A stretch of 22,173 nucleotides of DNA, taken from NCBI GenBank assembly GCA_004151065.3, contig NWUY0300003301.1, forward strand, positions 56,601-78,773, read 5' to 3'. The stretch comes from Larix sibirica (taxonomy: Eukaryota > Streptophyta > Pinopsida > Pinales > Pinaceae). Under the pieces are notes generated by a model. It saw only the letters and a list, made by a program, of their open reading frames with translations, was not told the DNA's origin and ran no database searches. Within the stretch, counting starts at the first letter, position 1. Every line of letters begins with the position of its first letter. The position numbers and the translations under genes are program-made. This document shows, piece after piece, positions 18,350 to 22,173 of the stretch.

Positions 18350-19205
18350 TTTACCAAAGGAACTTATTTTGTCACCTTCCTTCTAAGCCATAGAAAGCTA
18401 AAACATTTATTTCTTATCTTAGTTAGAATTCCTCTTGGAATCTTGGCTATAGATAACCAATAAGCCAGGATAATTTCCAATACAGAATTAATAAGTACCA
18501 ATATTCCTCCTTGTGACAACCACCTATTCACCTAATGTGATATGCGCACTGCAATTTTTTTATAAATCCACAACCAATGCTCATATGTATACTAGTTAGG
18601 TTTCAAATAAACCCCTAAGTATTTAAATCCATCAACAAGATCTGCTTTGTGGACTAAAAAATTTGCTTCTAACTAGATTAATAGATCATCCGAAAATCCT
18701 GAAGTTAAAAAACAAAATTTGGAGAAATTCAACTCCACCCATAGTGTGGAACGATATATACTTAATATTTCTTCAAGCTTTGTGAGTTCTCTTACTAACG
18801 CTTCACTAAAATAGAAATGCATCATTTACGAACAGAATATGAGATAATATCTCTGATGAAGAAACCTTTAACCCTTTCAAAACCCCCCTCCTTCGAGAAT
18901 CCTTTAATAGAAAACTTAAACCTTATGTGACAAAAAGAAATACAGAAGGAGATAAACAACATCCTTGTCCCAAACCTTTGGAAGCCTGAAAGTAACTGGA
19001 TTTTGATCCATTAATCAAGATGACAAAAGACATTGACTGAATACATCCCATTATCCAATTTACTGTCAACAAATCCATTCCCATTTAGAGCAATACAATG
19101 TAACATACACCCAACTTATTTTATCATAAGCTTTTGCAAGATCAATTTTCATTATTGCAACCGACAACTTTCTCAACTTTAATGTATGCATGGCCTCTTG
19201 AGCTA
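18350..19205 (-). pseudogene. LINE B copy 1, reverse transcriptase domain, broken
   Basis: The minus strand begins with LAQEAMHTLKLRKLSVAIMK and IDLAKAYDKISW (motif A, Asp kept). Remnants of motif B, the region ILFVNDA (motif C) and the thumb follow. Motif C has Asn for the first catalytic Asp (codon at 18824-18826), whereas the second LINE B copy keeps FVDD. Many stops and frame changes occur. The domain starts abruptly at the (AT)12 tract. The parts that normally precede it (endonuclease, ORF1) are absent, so the copy is 5' truncated. Confidence 0.75.
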
Positions 19206-19208
19206 AGG

Positions 19209-19232
19209 ATATATATATATATATATATATAT
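19209..19232. repeat. (AT)12 microsatellite at LINE B edge
   Basis: Twelve AT units sit at the border between the RT remnant and the non-LINE flank. The second copy has TATATGTGTGTGGGAGGGG at the matching place. Confidence 0.95.
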
Positions 19233-19605
19233 TGAGATGTGGGGTCCATAGGCCTTCCCTTGCCCTCAAGTCATCCATGTGGCATAAATCTCGATAGTAG
19301 TGTGACGAGGGGTCTCCCCTCTATCTTTTCATCCACATGATCCTGTGGTGGTGTCCCTATTGGACACGTGGCACACATCCAATAATTACATAGGTAAAAC
19401 CTATAGGACTTCAATGAGAACTTCCCCCTTCACAATTTTGAAACGACCTTTACAAATGTTCCTTCCTCGTCAAGTGCAGGGATCAAACTTTGGCTTCCAA
19501 AACTACAATTGGGGTTCTGCATTTACCACTTACCACAATTGTCACAAACCACTTACCACCATTTTGGAGGCACACATTTGGTTTCTCATACCACCCATTA
19601 GTCCT
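19233..19605. other. Non-LINE flank shared by both LINE B copies
   Basis: This is the same sequence class as 21680-22053. It contains ACACGTGGC (19364-19372, a G-box/ABRE-like core) followed by CCAAT (19379-19383), and the near-repeat ACCACTTACCAC twice. A + strand frame of 94 codons (19345-19629, GTG start) has an 88-codon counterpart in the other copy. No known domain is seen. Confidence 0.45.
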
Positions 19606-19987
19606 TTGCAATACTTCCATACCATTTAATGTGTACCTTTTATACCATGAAATTTCCCTTGTCCATATGGTTGCATCTATACTCTCTCTCCAACCTTAGT
19701 CCCACCACGTCATAATATGGGGTCCTCTTCAAAAAAACCATTCTCACCATGTCAATTAAACCCAAGAAAATTACATGGTTTTCTTTGAGGATTAGGCCCC
19801 CAAAGTATACAACTTTAACACTTGACCTTCGGTTGTGTCCTTAAAAATTTGATGACCATATTTTATAGTCATAAATTCTCAACCTTAGCTACATAACCAT
19901 CATTTCTCTTCCCTTATGGAATTCTAGCCCCATTAGAGGCAATTTTGATTCCATTATTGAGAATTCCCACAATTGTCAACATTAATA
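19606..19987. other. Stretch between the duplicated units, nothing recognised
   Basis: Homology to the second unit stops near 19605. The rest is A+T-rich with no ORF or domain that I can support. Confidence 0.4.
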
Positions 19988-20047
19988 TGTGTGTGTGTGT
20001 ATATATATATATGTGTGTGTGTGTGTGTTTATATATATATATATATA
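19988..20047. repeat. Compound TG/TA microsatellite
   Basis: A TG run, an AT run, a second TG run and a second TA run follow each other over about 60 bp. It ends about 30 bp before the left edge of the second LINE B copy. Confidence 0.95.
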
Positions 20048-20074
20048 AGGATACAATGGATCCCACAGAGTACC

Positions 20075-21660
20075 TCAAGTAGTCCCATGTTAACAATTTT
20101 TTTTCCAGGTCCAACCATATATAAAACAATATTTTTCTTTAGGTTCCCATGAGCCTTCTAAATGTACTCCCAACACCACTTCTTTTCCATCTGGATATCT
20201 TCCAACAATTTCCCTTGATATCCTAATTTTACTGTGTAATCTCCAGTCAAGTGATTCTTTGACCAACACTATCAGTCTCCTTTGAAAAGCCTGATAAAAC
20301 TTAAGCTTAACATATGCTTTCCATTATTTTCACAAACTACCTTAAAATCCTGGTTCTTGCACAATCTTCCAAGGACATGCACAACTTGAGACCTCACATC
20401 TCCAAATAAAAAGATACTTTGACCATGGAGTGCCATTGACAACCCGTTAGACAGTCGAAAACCTTCCTCAACCTCCAACCAAGTATCTTTTATGATCCAA
20501 ACCTTCCTCCCATCCCCTATTCACCAGACTATCCAATTACCAATCAACAAATATGCATCCATAAGAGCCTTCCATATCAAGGAAGAGTCCTTTATTATTC
20601 TTCCCTCCTATTTGAACCATGCTTCCATAGCAATGGTTCCCAAATATTTTGATCTCATAAACCTGCCCTATAAGTTGTTGTTGTAAATCAACTTCCACAA
20701 TTTTTTTTTTCAGCTAGCGCCTTGTCAAAGAGAAAAATATTTTTGAGCCCCCAACCTCCAATAGATTTTGGGAGAGAAATTTTTGTTAATTTTACCAAAG
20801 GAAGTCCTTATGTCACCTTCCTTCTAGGATGTAGAAATATAAAACAATCCTTTCTTATCTTGGTTATAATTCCTTTCGGAATCTTGGTTATAGATAACCA
20901 ATAAAACATAATACTTTCCAACACCGACTTATTAAGGACCAATCTTCCTCCTGGCGGCCACCACCTATTCACCCAAATTGATATGTGCACTTCAATTTTC
21001 TTATAAAGCCACAACCAATCCTCATATGTATACCAATTAGGTTTCAAATAATATCCCACATATTTAAATCTATCAACAAGATCTACTCTGTGGGCTAGAA
21101 AAATTGCTTCTACCTAGCTTAACAGATCATCCAAAATCCTAAAGTTAAAAGACAAGATTTAGAGAAATTCAACTACACCAAGGTTGTTGAACGATAGATA
21201 CTTAAGATCTTTTTAATCTTTGCAATTTTTCTTACCAACTCTCCACCAAATGATAAAACGTCATCTACGAACAAAATATGAGATAATATCTCTGTGAAGA
21301 AACCTTTAACACTTTCAAAAGCCCCCTCCTTTTGGCATCCTTTAATAGCAAACTTAAACCTTTTGCGACAAAGAAATAGAAAAGGAGATTGACAACATCC
21401 TTGTCTCAAACATTTGGAAGCCAAAAAGTAATTGGACAATGATCCAATAATTAAGACAACAAAATACATTGATTGAAGACATCCCATTACCCAATTTACT
21501 GTCCAAAAATCCATTCCCATCTAGAGCAATACAATATAATATATAACCAACTTATAACTTTATCATAAGCTTTTGCAAGATCGATTTTCATTATTGAAAC
21601 CAACAACTTTCTCAACTTTATTGTATGCATGGCCTATTGAGCTAAGGCTACTGCATGATG
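20075..21660 (-). mobile_element. LINE B copy 2, RT and linker only, broken
   Basis: On the minus strand the order is HHAVALAQ and AMHTIKLRKL (near 21600-21655), KIDLAKAYDK (motif A), then MGMDFWTVNWVMGCLQSM (frame 21520-21173), RQGCCQSPFLF (motif B), HILFVDDV (motif C with both Asp codons, 21260-21265), a thumb region (frame 21059-20808: WLWLYKKIEVHISIWVNRWW), and a linker (20478-20272). The copy stops before zf-RVT, near 20075, next to the compound microsatellite. Frame changes and stops separate the pieces. It keeps the RT active site that copy 1 lost. Confidence 0.8.
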
Positions 21661-21679
21661 AATTCTATATGTGTGTGGG

Positions 21680-22053
21680 AGGGGGAGGGGTCCATAGGCC
21701 TTCCCATGCCCTCAAATCATCAATGTCGCATAAATCCCAATACTAATGTGACCAGTGGTCTCTCCTCTATCTTTTCATCCACATGATCCTATGGAGGTGT
21801 CCATCTTGGATACGTGGTGCACATCCAATAATTACAGAGGTCAAAGCTATAAGAATTCAATGAGAACATCACCCTTCATAATTTTGAAACAACCTTTACA
21901 CATGTTGCTTTATCATAAATTAAAGAGATTAAACTTTGGTTTTCAAAAATATTCTTGGGGATCTGCAATTACCACTTACCACCATTTGCAAAAACTTGTC
22001 ACCACCATTGTGGAGGCCTGAATTTGGTTTCCCATACCACCCATTAGTGCTAT
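21680..22053. other. Non-LINE flank of LINE B copy 2
   Basis: Matches 19233-19605. The G-box-like site of the other copy is changed here (ATACGTGGT). The + strand frame at 21755-22021 keeps many residues of its counterpart (for example NFGFQKYSWGSAITTYHH against NFGFQNYNWGSAFTTYHN). Confidence 0.45.
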
Positions 22054-22173
22054 TGTAACATCCCCATTTTGACCCCCTTTGCATTAAATCGTAAATGATG
22101 TAAATATTGTTATTTAATCATGTTGAGGAGCTCAAGGCCAAGGCCCCACCATTGATTTAGTGTTTTATGTATC
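22054..22173 (+). mobile_element. Possible LTR start, cut by window end
   Basis: TGTAACATCCCCATTTTGAC begins exactly where homology between the duplicated units stops. Many plant Ty3-type LTRs start with TGTAACA followed by a C run. Only 120 bp are visible, so this is weak by itself. Confidence 0.35.

Larger units (their letters stand above)
17665..19605. repeat. Direct segmental duplication, unit 1 (diverged)
   Basis: Aligns with 20075-22053 in the same orientation. Matching points are AGGTTTCCATGAGC at 17731 with AGGTTCCCATGAGC at 20141 (offset 2410), and the GGGGTCCATAGGCCTTCCC block near 19241 with that near 21687 (offset about 2446). Identity looks like 80-90 percent by eye. Confidence 0.85.
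20075..22053. repeat. Direct segmental duplication, unit 2
   Basis: Counterpart of 17665-19605, covering the LINE B fragment and the flank beyond it. Homology ends at CATTAGT (22042-22048), just before TGTAACATCC. Confidence 0.85.

Noticed and set aside
19914-20129. 71-codon minus-strand frame
   Set aside because: Most of it is microsatellite read as YIYIY and HTHTH. Not a gene.
1-22173. CRISPR array, phage or bacterial operon structure
   Set aside because: No regularly spaced short repeats, no ribosome-binding-site-led operons, and the content is plant retroelements throughout.

Overview
This looks like plant nuclear repeat DNA, probably from a gymnosperm (conifer-like). The reasons are an L1-type LINE whose ORF1 has a DUF4283-like region plus a zinc knuckle and whose ORF2 ends in RNase H (a plant LINE layout), A+T-rich decayed repeats and many microsatellites. 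The gymnosperm assignment comes from remembered resemblance of the ORF1 motifs and is inference. I found no intact host gene, tRNA, rRNA or CRISPR array. Every coding region I can recognise is a broken transposable element.

Layout. 1-235: end of an unidentified acidic reading frame. About 341-6880: a + strand LINE (family A) with decayed ORF1 (455-1719), ORF2 (1802-6093: APE-type endonuclease, reverse transcriptase, zf-RVT, RNase H), then a segment with a G-box, a TATA box and the start of a further ORF. At 6881 there is a single N. 6882-13057 repeats 705-6880 almost perfectly (two substitutions seen, no length change), then runs on into the rest of the 3' ORF and the LINE 3' end (13058-13714), which stops at 'nn'. 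The repeat boundaries coincide exactly with the N, so the most economical reading is one LINE represented twice because two overlapping contigs were not merged. The real locus would then hold one element of about 7.4 kb.

13717-13899: a probable piece of a minus-strand LTR with its polypurine tract. 13900-16340: A+T-rich, no gene recognised, with a diverged local repeat. 16549-16626: a perfect 27-bp inverted repeat around a 24-nt loop. 16800-19205: a second LINE family (B) on the minus strand, with RNase H, zf-RVT and RT remnants in reverse order. 20075-21660: another copy of part of LINE B, also minus. The two copies share the same non-LINE flank (19233-19605 and 21680-22053), so they look like an old direct segmental duplication (about 2.4 kb apart) rather than two insertions. 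The second copy ends where a sequence starting TGTAACATCC begins (22054), probably a truncated LTR.

The encoded parts would act in target-primed reverse transcription (endonuclease nick, RT copying, RNase H removal of RNA). Nonsense codons, frameshifts and lost catalytic residues show that none of the copies can do so by itself.
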